From Pinibacter aurantiacus (lineage in GTDB: Bacteria > Bacteroidota > Bacteroidia > Chitinophagales > Chitinophagaceae), in NCBI RefSeq assembly GCF_019130065.1, contig NZ_JAHSPG010000001.1, positions 434,001 to 498,000 on the forward strand: a DNA stretch of 64,000 nucleotides, given 5' to 3'. The number at the start of each line of letters is the position of its first letter. Positions within the stretch are counted from its first letter, which is position 1. Positions 16,647 to 25,785 of the stretch are shown piece by piece. The notes beneath the pieces were generated by a model, which did not search any database, had not been told where the DNA came from, and was given only the letters and a program-made list of their open reading frames with translations. The translations under genes were made by a program, and so were the position numbers.

Positions 16647-19600
16647 ATGAAAAAAATATGGCGGATAATCCTATCAGTTGTTTTTTCAGTATGGCTGCCG
16701 AAACAAATGCAGGCGACCAATATAACAGTTAGCAGTATGATCGACTTGCAAACGGCATTAGCTACCACTGTTGATACCATTTACATTACTCCTGATGCAT
16801 ATACTATTACCAATGCATTTGTCATAAACCGGACAGTTACAATCATTGGATTACCTGGAGGAAGTAGTGAAGTCGTAATCAAAATGTCGGGCACACAGCG
16901 ACATTTTACCATATCCGGAGCAGTGTCGGTGGCGATGAATGGCCTGGTACTGGTAGGCCCCAATGCTGACTACAGTGGAGGCATTTTTATTCCCAATGGT
17001 GGAATCTTTATTGGCGGAGGTTGTAGTGTCGCGGCGGCAGCCAGCACATTTATTGTCTCCAATTGTAAAATCGGTGGCTGCAATGCAAATGGCTCTGGAG
17101 GCGCTATTGTGACAGCCAGTGCGAATAATACACTTGAAATAAACAGTTCCAGGTTAGACCAAAACTCAGCTTTGAATCATGGTGGGGGCGTTTATGCATT
17201 AGGCTCCTTCACGATGTTCAATGATACAATTTCAAATAATAAGGCCGGGTATAATATCGCAACCGGAACGTACACGGGATCTTTCAATGGTGGTGGCGTA
17301 TACGCGAACGATGCGCTAATCTTAAAAGGAGGTATTACTATTCAAAATGACACAGCGTCCAATTTTGGGGGAGGCATTTACAAAGGCGCAGGCACTATTA
17401 ATTCTTCGCAACTCATTTCATTTGATATTTATCAAAACAGGGCCAATGCTTCGGGTGGAGGAATATATAATATTTCTTCATCAACAACATTTACCAATGT
17501 GAAGATCAGCAATAATTCCGCCAAGGCCGGAGGAGGCATTTACAATACTGGTTCATTAACATTGACGAATATATTTGTGCGCGCCAACAATTCAGAAACT
17601 ACCGGCGGCGGCATTCATACGACCGCTTCATTAACATTGATGAATGCTACTGTAACAAATAATATCGCTGGAAGTACCGGAGGCGGCATTCATACAACAG
17701 CCGCACTTACTGCAACTGCTACGAGAATAGATTCCAATATAGCTAAATCCTCCAACGGAGGAGGCGTTTTTAATGGTCTCTCAGCCAATACTATAACGAT
17801 AAACAATTCCGTTGTTAACAGCAACCGCGCATGGAACAATGGCGGTGGGGTTTATGCCGCAGGGCCGCTTGTTTTATCAAATGATACCATTTCTGGCAAT
17901 AAGGCTTGTTATGATGCTGTCGCCGATACTTTCAGAATTCCCAAATCTACAACTGCGGTTGGATCGGGCGGCGGTATTTTTGCCAATCATAATCTTTCTC
18001 TTTCCGGTTCAATCCTTATGGAAAGGGATACCTCCGTAGTCTGTGGAGGCGGTATTTATAAAGGTTCTGCTGGTTCCCTGACGGCAGATCCAAACTTCCC
18101 TGCTGATCCGGCGGATTTGCCCGATACCTTGTTTGCAACAGTTTCTCTTGATACACTGGTCATGAATTACTGCGTTACGACAGGGGAAGCAATGGCGAGA
18201 AATGGAGATCCGAATTCCTGCCAGGGCGGCGCCATATTTACGGCTGTATCTACAACTATTCAAAAAGCAAGTTTCTTCCAAAACTCTTCCGGTGACAGTG
18301 GTGGTGTGGTTTGGGGAGATGGAAACAATACGATTATCACATTGGAAAATATAGTAGCGATCAACAACAAAGCGGGCTACAATCCCTTTACAAAAAGATA
18401 CTATGCAGATTGTTCCGGTGGCGTCGCATGCACCCCCGGGAGACTTGTTCTGTCAGGAGATCTTTTGTTTCAACGGGACACCGCGGCCAATGTGGGCGGT
18501 GCCCTGGTTGCCTACCAGGCCGCCAGTAATGTCACCTCTTCTAATTTGAAATCTTTAACCATTGCCAAATGTGCAACAGTATATGCGACAGATGCGTTCG
18601 GCGTATTTATTCCCCTATTCAGAGGTCAGGGCGGAGCCATATGCGCCAACCTGGACATCATTCTTGAAGCGGAAAATCTGATCAATATTATCGATAATAC
18701 TTCCTATACCTATGGCGGCGCTTTGTACAGTGTAAATAAAGGCATAATGGTAAAGAAAGCAAATATCAGCGGCAATACGGCACGATATCATGGAGGCGCT
18801 TTATATGCTCCTAATGGTTCTGTTTTCATAGACAGTTGCTCCATATCACATAACAGAGCGGGGTACGATCCTTTTTTGAAGATCGATTCCGGCGCATACA
18901 ATGGAGGCGCTGTTTATGCTTCAAAGGAATTGCGATTGAGCGGGACCATTGTCATGGACAGCAATTCGGCGAATAACAATGGCGGCGCTATTGCCAAAAT
19001 AGCCGGCGGCAGATTCAATATTGCAGATGTAACAGCACTGAGGTTAAGAGGTAACCAGACAAAAGCAGGACCCGGTGGCAAAGGCAATGGAGGCGCTATT
19101 TACATAGACGATAGTTTGATATTGAACTCATCTATCAACCTGGAAATTAATAACAACAGGGCGGCGGCCAACGGCGGCGCAATTTACTCCACAAACAAAT
19201 TTTTAAGCCTGAGTGAAATCACCATTGGCAATAACCATGCAGATAGTGCGGGTGGCGCCGTTTGGAGTGGAGGGCAAATTGAAATGCTGAAAGTAACATT
19301 GGACAGTAACAGTGCCGGAACAAACGGTGGTGCTGTTTATAGTGCTGCGGGAAAAATGAATATATCTGCCAGCACGTTTTTCCGCAATAATGCCGGAAAT
19401 GGTGGAGCAGTGTATAGAAAACCAGTCATCGCAACCGACTCAAGTAAAATATTCAACAGTACCTTCAGCGGAAACAGCGCTACCAACGGTAGCGGCGGCG
19501 CCCTTTATGAATCGGGAACCATTCCTGCGAGAATCACTTTTGCAACTTTTAATGACAATACTGCGAGTGATGGCAACGGCAATGCTATCTTTTTCTCCGC

Positions 19601-20882
19601 TATAACCAATAAACAACTTCGGGGAAATATTATTTATGGCAATGGAAACACCGGAACAGAGATCAATCAAACTGCTTTTCGTGCCGCCAGTTACAATATT
19701 GTACGTAATACTGGTTTAACCGGCGGAGTAAACAATCTTAATCTTGCTCCCGGAAACGCAGCCGGTATTTTTGAAAATATTATTTCAGGTGATAAAGCGC
19801 TGCTTTCCGATAACGGCGACCTTACCCAAACCATTGCTATAAAAAGAAATGGCTATGCACATAACTATGTGCCATCGGATACCAGTAATGCATGGTCGTC
19901 CGCTATTGAATTGTTTAGTATTGACCAAAGAGATAGCGCACGTCCTGCAGGTTGTCGCGCCGATGCCGGAGCTTATGAGTTGCAGGCACCAGATGACCCG
20001 GCAAGCTATTCGATTCAAAACGACACCATTTGTGGCAACAGCTTTGTAAATGCCGACACCTTGATTAAAGCTTCCCAATTTATCATTGACACCTTTTACT
20101 TCAAAAACAAAGCGTTTACAGATTCCCTTGCAATGCCAGTGCAGGTAAATACAGCCACGCCCATCTATGTAAAATTTATTACCACCTCTAATTGTGAACT
20201 GTTTGACACGCTTACTGTAATTCCTCTGCCCCTGGTGGATTCAATCGCTGGCAACGATGTAGTAGTAGTAAACAAGAGCTTACCATTACAAACCACAACA
20301 CAGGGCGGTGTGTGGTCAAGCAAAGATACCAGTATCGCAAAGGTTGATCAATCAGGTTTGGTTACAGGTATTTCTTTAGGGCAAACAGAAATAGTGTATA
20401 CGTTAACCGCCGATACCTGCACCTCGCTCGCGACAAAACCAATCACCGTCATCCAGCCTCCTTTGCCACTTACTCTCATCAGTTTTAGCGGCAACCGACA
20501 ATCGGGCAATGATTATTTAAGTTGGACAAGTACACAAGAAGTCAATTTCAGTCATTTTGAAGTGGAGTTCAGTACAGATGGGCTAAGTTTTACAAAGGCT
20601 GGTGAAGTTGTGCCAACTGGTAATAATTCACCGAAACAGTATTCATTTGTTAAAAGTGGTGTAACTGGAATACTATTCTATCGCCTTAAAATGGTAGACA
20701 TCGACAACAGCTATAAGTATAGTTGGATAATACAAGTCAGCGACGGGACTTCTCAGGGGACTTGCGTAACATTGACAGTTAGCCCCGTTCCGTTTGCAGA
20801 TAAATTGAATATACGAATCTATAGTTGCAGAAAGCAACAGCTGCAACTGTCACTATTGAATATTACCGTCATCAAGTCATAA
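16647..20882 (+). CDS. Giant secreted beta-helix protein with Pmp-like GG(A/G)(I/V) repeats; sorting domain cut off by frameshift
   Basis: A 1411-residue product with an N-terminal signal peptide (MKKIWRIILSVVFSVWLPKQ, then MQA). From about residue 90 to 1010 it is a right-handed parallel beta-helix made of dozens of repeats of the form x-N-x-A-x-x-x-G-G-(A/G)-(I/V)-Y, e.g. NSAKAGGGIYNTGSLT and NRAAANGGAIYSTNK. This resembles polymorphic outer-membrane (Pmp-type) adhesins and 'choice-of-anchor Q' proteins. Residues about 1040-1140 end the helix (SARPAGCRADAGAYEL). Then come an Ig-like region (LPLQTTTQGGVWSSKDTSIA) and the pre-tail module PLTLISFSGNRQSGNDYLSW. The frame enters a T9SS tail (SPVPFADKLNIRIYS) and then runs into unrelated residues and a stop. 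The missing tail is encoded in the next frame (20825-21019). Likely an adhesin or glycan-binding surface protein. Confidence 0.85.
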   Translation: MKKIWRIILSVVFSVWLPKQMQATNITVSSMIDLQTALATTVDTIYITPDAYTITNAFVINRTVTIIGLPGGSSEVVIKMSGTQRHFTISGAVSVAMNGLVLVGPNADYSGGIFIPNGGIFIGGGCSVAAAASTFIVSNCKIGGCNANGSGGAIVTASANNTLEINSSRLDQNSALNHGGGVYALGSFTMFNDTISNNKAGYNIATGTYTGSFNGGGVYANDALILKGGITIQNDTASNFGGGIYKGAGTINSSQLISFDIYQNRANASGGGIYNISSSTTFTNVKISNNSAKAGGGIYNTGSLTLTNIFVRANNSETTGGGIHTTASLTLMNATVTNNIAGSTGGGIHTTAALTATATRIDSNIAKSSNGGGVFNGLSANTITINNSVVNSNRAWNNGGGVYAAGPLVLSNDTISGNKACYDAVADTFRIPKSTTAVGSGGGIFANHNLSLSGSILMERDTSVVCGGGIYKGSAGSLTADPNFPADPADLPDTLFATVSLDTLVMNYCVTTGEAMARNGDPNSCQGGAIFTAVSTTIQKASFFQNSSGDSGGVVWGDGNNTIITLENIVAINNKAGYNPFTKRYYADCSGGVACTPGRLVLSGDLLFQRDTAANVGGALVAYQAASNVTSSNLKSLTIAKCATVYATDAFGVFIPLFRGQGGAICANLDIILEAENLINIIDNTSYTYGGALYSVNKGIMVKKANISGNTARYHGGALYAPNGSVFIDSCSISHNRAGYDPFLKIDSGAYNGGAVYASKELRLSGTIVMDSNSANNNGGAIAKIAGGRFNIADVTALRLRGNQTKAGPGGKGNGGAIYIDDSLILNSSINLEINNNRAAANGGAIYSTNKFLSLSEITIGNNHADSAGGAVWSGGQIEMLKVTLDSNSAGTNGGAVYSAAGKMNISASTFFRNNAGNGGAVYRKPVIATDSSKIFNSTFSGNSATNGSGGALYESGTIPARITFATFNDNTASDGNGNAIFFSAITNKQLRGNIIYGNGNTGTEINQTAFRAASYNIVRNTGLTGGVNNLNLAPGNAAGIFENIISGDKALLSDNGDLTQTIAIKRNGYAHNYVPSDTSNAWSSAIELFSIDQRDSARPAGCRADAGAYELQAPDDPASYSIQNDTICGNSFVNADTLIKASQFIIDTFYFKNKAFTDSLAMPVQVNTATPIYVKFITTSNCELFDTLTVIPLPLVDSIAGNDVVVVNKSLPLQTTTQGGVWSSKDTSIAKVDQSGLVTGISLGQTEIVYTLTADTCTSLATKPITVIQPPLPLTLISFSGNRQSGNDYLSWTSTQEVNFSHFEVEFSTDGLSFTKAGEVVPTGNNSPKQYSFVKSGVTGILFYRLKMVDIDNSYKYSWIIQVSDGTSQGTCVTLTVSPVPFADKLNIRIYSCRKQQLQLSLLNITVIKS

Positions 20883-21019
20883 CCCGCACAATACAATTAC
20901 AACGAGGCACTAGCATCTATCTGTTGAATGGTTTTGATGACATCCCTGCCGGCATTTACATTATTAAAATTTGGACAGACAATGGCAATATAATTACTCA
21001 GAAATTGATAAAGAACTAG
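20825..21019 (+). pseudogene. Detached T9SS sorting domain end of the upstream beta-helix gene
   Basis: This frame encodes ATAATVTIEYYRHQVITRTI, then YLLNGFDDIPAGIYIIKIWT and a final TQKLIKN. That is the second half of a type A T9SS C-terminal domain, exactly what is missing from the 16647 product after DKLNIRIYS. A single-base slip near 20820-20830 would restore one frame of about 1457 residues. Either the gene is frameshifted in this strain (the protein would not be exported through T9SS) or there is a sequence error. Confidence 0.8.
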
Positions 21020-21281
21020 GTTACAAATTTGACATCAGTTTGTGAGATTATCAAAATCGCAACTTTAATATCTGTCATTAAAAACCGCATTGAACAAAAT
21101 GAGCACCGACCTGTAATGACGCCTACTCGGGGGGCTTTGGAAAATTCCGCCACTACGGATTTTACACTTAATGAAACACCCTATTCCTGGGCATGGGTTG
21201 ACGTACGTACTGAGCCTTGGTAATTTATATTCCACCGATTAAAGACAGGTATTATGCCAGCCAGTGGGATGATCTATATGA

Positions 21282-21386
21282 GCACAGGCGATCGCGATTG
21301 GTTTATCTGAAGCCAGGAAAAAAGGAGCCAAAGTGCCAGCTAAGAAAAAGGCTGTAAAGAAAACTACCTCAAAGAAAAAAGCGTAA
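21282..21386 (+). pseudogene. C-terminal remnant of a small DUF6496-type basic protein
   Basis: The frame reads QAIAIGLSEARKKGAKVPAK followed by a Lys/Thr/Ser tail ending SKKKA. This is the conserved C-terminal half of small Lys-rich proteins (DUF6496 type), in which a KQAIAIGLSEARKxG segment precedes a histone-like tail. An in-frame TGA lies just upstream (21279-21281) and no N-terminal half is visible. The rest of the 21020-21457 gap holds nothing I can identify. Confidence 0.55.
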
Positions 21387-21457
21387 AATCAACATCTCCT
21401 GCGCAAGACTTTTAAACGTTTGTAGAACTAAAAAGTGAAAAGCTTTCCATGAAGCTT

Positions 21458-22660
21458 TTACCGGTTAAATGAAAATAAATCGTCGTGTTTATTTGACTTT
21501 CCTGCAATCATATTTGTAATAAATTGAGCAGCAAGCAAGCTAAATGTAATCCCGTTCCCGCCAAAGCCTAAAGCAAAATAGGTATTAGGACGTTGTGGAA
21601 TTTTTCCGATGTATGGGAGCCCATCTTTTGTACCAGCAAAGGAGCCGGCCCACACAAAGTCTGGTTTAAACCGGATATCGGGAAAAAGCTCTCCAAAGCT
21701 TTTCTGCAGGGCTTTCGCTTTTGATGGCAGCACTGCATCACGCCTCGTACTGGCGGAAAAATTGCTATCCTTACCCCCTATCAATATACGATTATCCTTA
21801 GTTGTTCGCAGGTAGAGATATGGTCGCGCTGTCTCCCAGATCAGGGCGTTTTTATACCAAAAAGTTTTTCTATTCAAAGGTTCACTAATCATAGCATAAG
21901 TAGTATGTACATCCTGGATCTGAAAGGGTAAATATTTTTCTGATTCGTAGCCGCAGGCAATGACAAGCTTACGTGCTGTAATTTTATATCCTTCACTGGT
22001 GATTAATGATACGCCTCGTTTTTGATGATCAATTGTTTCGACGGTTGTATTATCATACACTTGCGCACCTTTGTTTATACAGCTATTCAGCAGCGCGTGC
22101 GTTAGCTCATAGGCATCTACTTCCGCACCAACTGCAGATAGCAAACCTGCATCTTTTGTAAATCCAAACTTCGACGTTATTTCGGACGCGCCAATCAGGC
22201 GTACATCTATTCCAGCCCGTTTGCGAAGGTTATATTCGGTTTCAAGAGATTGAATATCTTTTTTGTATGAAGCATATTGCAGGCTGGGTTTATATTGAAA
22301 ACTTGTTACCTGTTTTAATCCGCTGCAAATTTTCTTCAATTCATGTATTGCGTCTATACAAAGCAGGTAACTGGCGATGGCTTTCTTTTGACCAATCTTC
22401 GGTATTAATTCATACAAAGGCGTATCAATTTCATATTGCAACAATGCCGTGCTAGCAGCCGTGCTTCCCATTCCGGCATGTCTTCTTTCAACGACAACTA
22501 CCTTATACCCGGCATTACATAAATGCCATGCGGATAGAGCGCCGCTTATACCTCCGCCAATGACTACTACCTCCGCATTTGTATTGGATGAAAGAGAAGG
22601 ATAACTTTTGATTAGGCCGCTGTTTAATAACCAATAGGGATAATTTGTGTGAAGGTTCAT
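21458..22660 (-). CDS. FAD-dependent amine/glycine oxidase-like oxidoreductase (DAO family)
   Basis: A 400-residue flavoprotein of the D-amino-acid oxidase (DAO/DadA-GlpD) superfamily. The ADP-binding Rossmann motif is VVVIGGGISGALSAWHL (about 30-46), with the acidic ribose-binding end at VVVVERR. The FAD contact region is GMGSTAASTALLQYEID (about 62-78). Substrate-domain residues follow, and the C-terminal FAD-binding segment is YFALGFGGNGITFSLLAAQ (about 363-381). Relatives are annotated as glycine/D-amino acid oxidases, sarcosine oxidase-like or gamma-glutamylputrescine oxidoreductase; the substrate is open. No partner genes are adjacent. The stressosome operon is divergent, about 390 bases away. 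Confidence 0.88.
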   Translation of the reverse strand: MNLHTNYPYWLLNSGLIKSYPSLSSNTNAEVVVIGGGISGALSAWHLCNAGYKVVVVERRHAGMGSTAASTALLQYEIDTPLYELIPKIGQKKAIASYLLCIDAIHELKKICSGLKQVTSFQYKPSLQYASYKKDIQSLETEYNLRKRAGIDVRLIGASEITSKFGFTKDAGLLSAVGAEVDAYELTHALLNSCINKGAQVYDNTTVETIDHQKRGVSLITSEGYKITARKLVIACGYESEKYLPFQIQDVHTTYAMISEPLNRKTFWYKNALIWETARPYLYLRTTKDNRILIGGKDSNFSASTRRDAVLPSKAKALQKSFGELFPDIRFKPDFVWAGSFAGTKDGLPYIGKIPQRPNTYFALGFGGNGITFSLLAAQFITNMIAGKSNKHDDLFSFNR

Positions 22661-23048
22661 CTTAGTTAGTTTCCAGGAAAATGCCAGGTTAGTTGAATAC
22701 TTGTTTTTTCATATTTACATTTAAAAAAAGTCTTTTGCTATCCTTTTGTAATTATGTAACGCAGATTGGTTTTTAAAAATCAAAACATGAGAACAACCAT
22801 TTTGTTCGATATGGTGCCTTCTTTGGGAAACTAATAATATCATGCCCTTATTACAACATCGATTAACTCCGTGCACGCTAATTAGTTCGGATATACAACC
22901 ATTATTTGTGGTCGGGTCAATATTTTACTGCCATTCAGCTATTTATCACTTTAATTGCTATATTTAAGGACAAGATCCTATCTTCTATATTTCGTCCGTA
23001 GAATTGGCCTCAAATCCCTTTTAATTTATTGGTACTGTATTATATAAC
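22661..23048. other. Divergent intergenic region before the stressosome operon
   Basis: No gene seen in 388 bases; it must hold the promoters of the oxidoreductase and of the rsb operon. I could not identify a convincing -33/-7 pair. Confidence 0.4.
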
Positions 23049-23942
23049 ATGCACAAATTCCTGTTCATGAAAATTGAAATTTCAAAAATGCTACAAAAAA
23101 AGAAAAAGCAGGTTCTTGACCTTTGGATGAAAAATCAGTTAAAGGATGCAAATCTCCGTGAGGACCTCATGAGTAATGATGAACTAAGGGTTCAATCAGA
23201 AGAATTGGTAGATGCTCTGCTGAAAAAACTAACTGACGAAAACCTCGCAGATATTGAATCTGCTGATTTTGAAAATGTATATGAAATCCTTAGTGGCATT
23301 TCAATCACCAGGGCAAGACAAGGCTTTTCACCTCGTGAAACAGGAACATTCGTATTTAGCTTGAAAGAGGCTTTATTTGAAACGCTTCAACAGGAACTAA
23401 AGGGCGATCCGGTTGCTTTGTACGATGTGACAATGAAAGTCAATAAACTCATTGATAGTTTCGGCATTGTGACTTTTGAAACTTTCATCAAAGGAAGAGA
23501 AGAAGTTATTTTAAGACAAACCGATGAGATCACTGAGATTTCAACTCCCGTTATTCGCGTTTGGGATGGCATCCTCGCTTTACCAATTATTGGCACGCTG
23601 GATAGCGCAAGAACACAGGTAGTAATGGAAAGCCTGTTACAGGAGATTGTGAACACCAGCAGCAGCATCGCGATTCTTGATATATCAGGTGTCCCGGCAG
23701 TGGATTCTCTCGTGGCACAACATTTAATTAAAACAGTTAGTGCTACACGCTTGATGGGTGCAGAATGCATCATCAGTGGTATACGCCCTGAAATAGCACA
23801 AACCGTTGTTCATCTTGGCATTGATCTTTCCAATGTAATTACCAAAAGTTCGCTTTCAAGTGCATTGAAGCACGCATTTAGTGTATTACAGCTGGAAGTT
23901 CGCAAAAAGCAAAAAGAGAATTATTCGCTTAAAAACATGTAG
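23049..23942 (+). CDS. rsbR: RsbR-like stressosome scaffold protein (RsbRD_N + STAS)
   Basis: A 297-residue co-antagonist of the RsbT kinase. The N-terminal half (about 15-160) is an all-helical RsbRD-type sensor domain (LDLWMKNQLKDANLREDL, RQGFSPRETGTFVFSLKEAL). The C-terminal half (about 165-285) is a STAS domain that builds the stressosome shell with RsbS. The segment EISTPVIRVWDGILALPIIG, then TLDSART, and later DISGVPAVDSLVAQ aligns with B. subtilis RsbRA around its two phosphothreonines. By my alignment from memory both acceptor positions are serine here (LDS and VDS). It is the first gene of a tightly packed six-gene run. A start at Met 7 (23067) is equally possible. The signal sensed by this sensor type is unknown. 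Confidence 0.9.
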   Translation: MHKFLFMKIEISKMLQKKKKQVLDLWMKNQLKDANLREDLMSNDELRVQSEELVDALLKKLTDENLADIESADFENVYEILSGISITRARQGFSPRETGTFVFSLKEALFETLQQELKGDPVALYDVTMKVNKLIDSFGIVTFETFIKGREEVILRQTDEITEISTPVIRVWDGILALPIIGTLDSARTQVVMESLLQEIVNTSSSIAILDISGVPAVDSLVAQHLIKTVSATRLMGAECIISGIRPEIAQTVVHLGIDLSNVITKSSLSSALKHAFSVLQLEVRKKQKENYSLKNM

Positions 23943-23950
23943 ATCATCAG

Positions 23951-24370
23951 ATGGAGAAAATACCTATTTTAAAAATGGGCCAGTTCCTGCTGGTTACTAT
24001 TCAGGTTGATCTTTATGACCGCCTGGCCCTTAACCTGGAATCGGACCTTGTGCAAATGGTCAGCACGACGGAAGCGAGGGGTGTGTTGATCGATATATCC
24101 GCCGTTTCAATTGTTGACTCTTTCATGGGTCGTATCATAGGGAACATAGCCAGCATGTCCAAAATAATGGATGCAGTTACTGTTGTTGTAGGCATGCAGC
24201 CGGCCGTTGCCATCACGTTAATAGAACTCGGATTGCCGCTTTCCGGTGTTCACACGGCACTCAATGTAGAGAAGGGAATGGAACTGTTAAAAAATAAAAT
24301 ACTAGTTAATGGAGAAGTCCCGGATTACGACGACGACGAACAGTATGACGATCTTGACAGTACTCAATAG
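23951..24370 (+). CDS. rsbS: RsbS-like STAS anti-activator
   Basis: A 139-residue single STAS domain. In stressosomes RsbS forms the core with RsbR and holds RsbT until phosphorylated on a conserved serine. That serine is present in AVSIVDSFMGRIIGN (about residue 56; compare B. subtilis Ser59 in IVDSFI). The N-terminus IPILKMGQFLLVTIQVDLYD is typical. An unusual acidic tail (DYDDDEQYDDLDS) extends beyond the STAS domain. It starts 8 bases after rsbR and overlaps rsbT by 26 bases. Confidence 0.92.
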   Translation: MEKIPILKMGQFLLVTIQVDLYDRLALNLESDLVQMVSTTEARGVLIDISAVSIVDSFMGRIIGNIASMSKIMDAVTVVVGMQPAVAITLIELGLPLSGVHTALNVEKGMELLKNKILVNGEVPDYDDDEQYDDLDSTQ

Positions 24371-24764
24371 AGACAATTTCAAGATTGAAAGGGAACAGGA
24401 CGTTGTTCCTTTTCGCAATCGCGTCAAAGAACACGCCGTAAAAATAGGAATGGGGCTCGTTAATCAGACCAAACTAATCACCGCAGCAAGTGAATTGGTA
24501 AGAAATATGTTACGGTATGCAAATGGCGGGGAAATATTGATAGAAGTGGTTAGTAAGATAAGGGAAAACGGCATCAGGCTTACATTCACCGATAAGGGAC
24601 CAGGCATTGAAAATGTAGAAACAGCGATGAAAGATGGGTTCTCAACTGGTAAAAGCCTGGGGCTTGGTTTGCCGGGAGCTAAACGATTGTCAAGCGAGTT
24701 TACGATCAACAGCGTTGTAGGAAAAGGTACAGTTGTCACAATTATTAAATGGAAGAATGGCTAA
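24345..24764 (+). CDS. rsbT: RsbT-like switch kinase (HATPase_c anti-sigma type)
   Basis: A GHKL-fold serine/threonine kinase of about 139 residues that phosphorylates RsbS and RsbR and, once released from the stressosome, activates a downstream partner. Conserved N-box AASELVRNMLRYANGG (about 47-62), G1 box FTDKGPGIENVETAM (about 80-94) and G2 box STGKSLGLGLPGAKRLS (about 99-115) are all present. I place the start at ATG 24345 (MTILTVLNRDNFKIE), where the family begins; the frame is open back to 24309. It overlaps rsbS by 26 bases and the next gene by 8, indicating translational coupling. Confidence 0.92.
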   Translation: MTILTVLNRDNFKIEREQDVVPFRNRVKEHAVKIGMGLVNQTKLITAASELVRNMLRYANGGEILIEVVSKIRENGIRLTFTDKGPGIENVETAMKDGFSTGKSLGLGLPGAKRLSSEFTINSVVGKGTVVTIIKWKNG

Positions 24765-25785
24765 CGAAATACACATCAGTTTTAACGCCTCCGATCGCAG
24801 TTATTTTTCGATACTAAAAAAGGAAATTCATCAGATTGCTGTTGGCCTTCATTTTTCGCAAAAAAAAATTGGAGAAATTGATATCATCGTCGCAGAAATA
24901 ACATCCAATCTTGCGAAGCATGCTGGCGGTGGCGAAATACTCGTTCACGCAATAACGGCGCCTGACGAAGAAGGATTGGAAATTATCAGCCTTGATAATG
25001 GACCAGGAATGACGGACCCACTTAAAATGATCAATGATGGGATGTCTACTGCAAATACGTTAGGGCACGGACTCGGCGCCATAAAGCGTTTGTCAGACAA
25101 TTTTGAAATTTTTTCGCTGAAAGATTGGGGCACAGTGCTATTATCAAGAGTGTTTAAAAAAAGCAGTACGGCACAAAGTAAAAGTAAAAGTAAAACTGAA
25201 ATACGGTCCATTGTCGTAGCAAAGCCAGGCGAAACAGTGAGTGGAGATGCAACCTTTCATAAAGTCACAAAAGAACATGTCACTCTATTTATTGGTGATG
25301 GACTGGGACATGGCATTGAGGCATACAAGGCAGTAATGCACGCCGTTGACACCGTTGCCAAAACCCCATTCATACTATCGCCTTCCGAAATGTTGCGGCA
25401 GATCCATACCGAAACAAAAAGAACAAGGGGATTGGTAGGAACAGTCGCCATCTACTCGATAAAACAAAAAACATGGAACATTTGCGGCATTGGAAACATC
25501 GCTACAAAAAGTACAAATGGCTTTACCAGCAAAAACTATCTTTCCTACAATGGAATAATCGGGCATAATATTCCCAATACCCTAAAAGAGCAAGTAACTG
25601 ATGCAGAACATTCCCAAACGATCATTATGTGCTCGGACGGCATTAAAACGAGATGGGACCTGCAAAAATATCCGGGCATATTGAAATGTGATCTTTCAAT
25701 ACTGGCCACTGTGATTTACAAAGATCACGCTAGAAAAACAGACGACATGTCTGTAATTGTGGGACGAGTAAACGGCAAAATATGA
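24757..25785 (+). CDS. Fusion of an RsbT-like HATPase domain to an RsbX/SpoIIE-type PP2C phosphatase
   Basis: Two domains in one chain of about 342 residues. Residues 1-135 are a second RsbT-like GHKL domain with N-box DIIVAEITSNLAKHAGGGE, G1 SLDNGPGMTDPLKMINDG and G2 STANTLGHGLGAIKRLS. Residues about 150-340 are a PP2C-type phosphatase: GETVSGDATFHKV, the metal-binding IGDGLGHGIEAYKAV (DG motif), IIMCSDGIKTRWDL and a final RKTDDMSVIVG (DD motif). In B. subtilis the separate RsbX resets the stressosome by dephosphorylating RsbS and RsbR; here a kinase-like module is joined to it. Start chosen at ATG 24757 (MANEIHISFNASD); an upstream TTG (24733) is less likely. It overlaps the histidine kinase by 4 bases. 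Confidence 0.88.
   Translation: MANEIHISFNASDRSYFSILKKEIHQIAVGLHFSQKKIGEIDIIVAEITSNLAKHAGGGEILVHAITAPDEEGLEIISLDNGPGMTDPLKMINDGMSTANTLGHGLGAIKRLSDNFEIFSLKDWGTVLLSRVFKKSSTAQSKSKSKTEIRSIVVAKPGETVSGDATFHKVTKEHVTLFIGDGLGHGIEAYKAVMHAVDTVAKTPFILSPSEMLRQIHTETKRTRGLVGTVAIYSIKQKTWNICGIGNIATKSTNGFTSKNYLSYNGIIGHNIPNTLKEQVTDAEHSQTIIMCSDGIKTRWDLQKYPGILKCDLSILATVIYKDHARKTDDMSVIVGRVNGKI

Noticed and set aside
21029-21223. 64-residue frame downstream of the beta-helix gene
   Set aside because: No recognisable features; probably chance.
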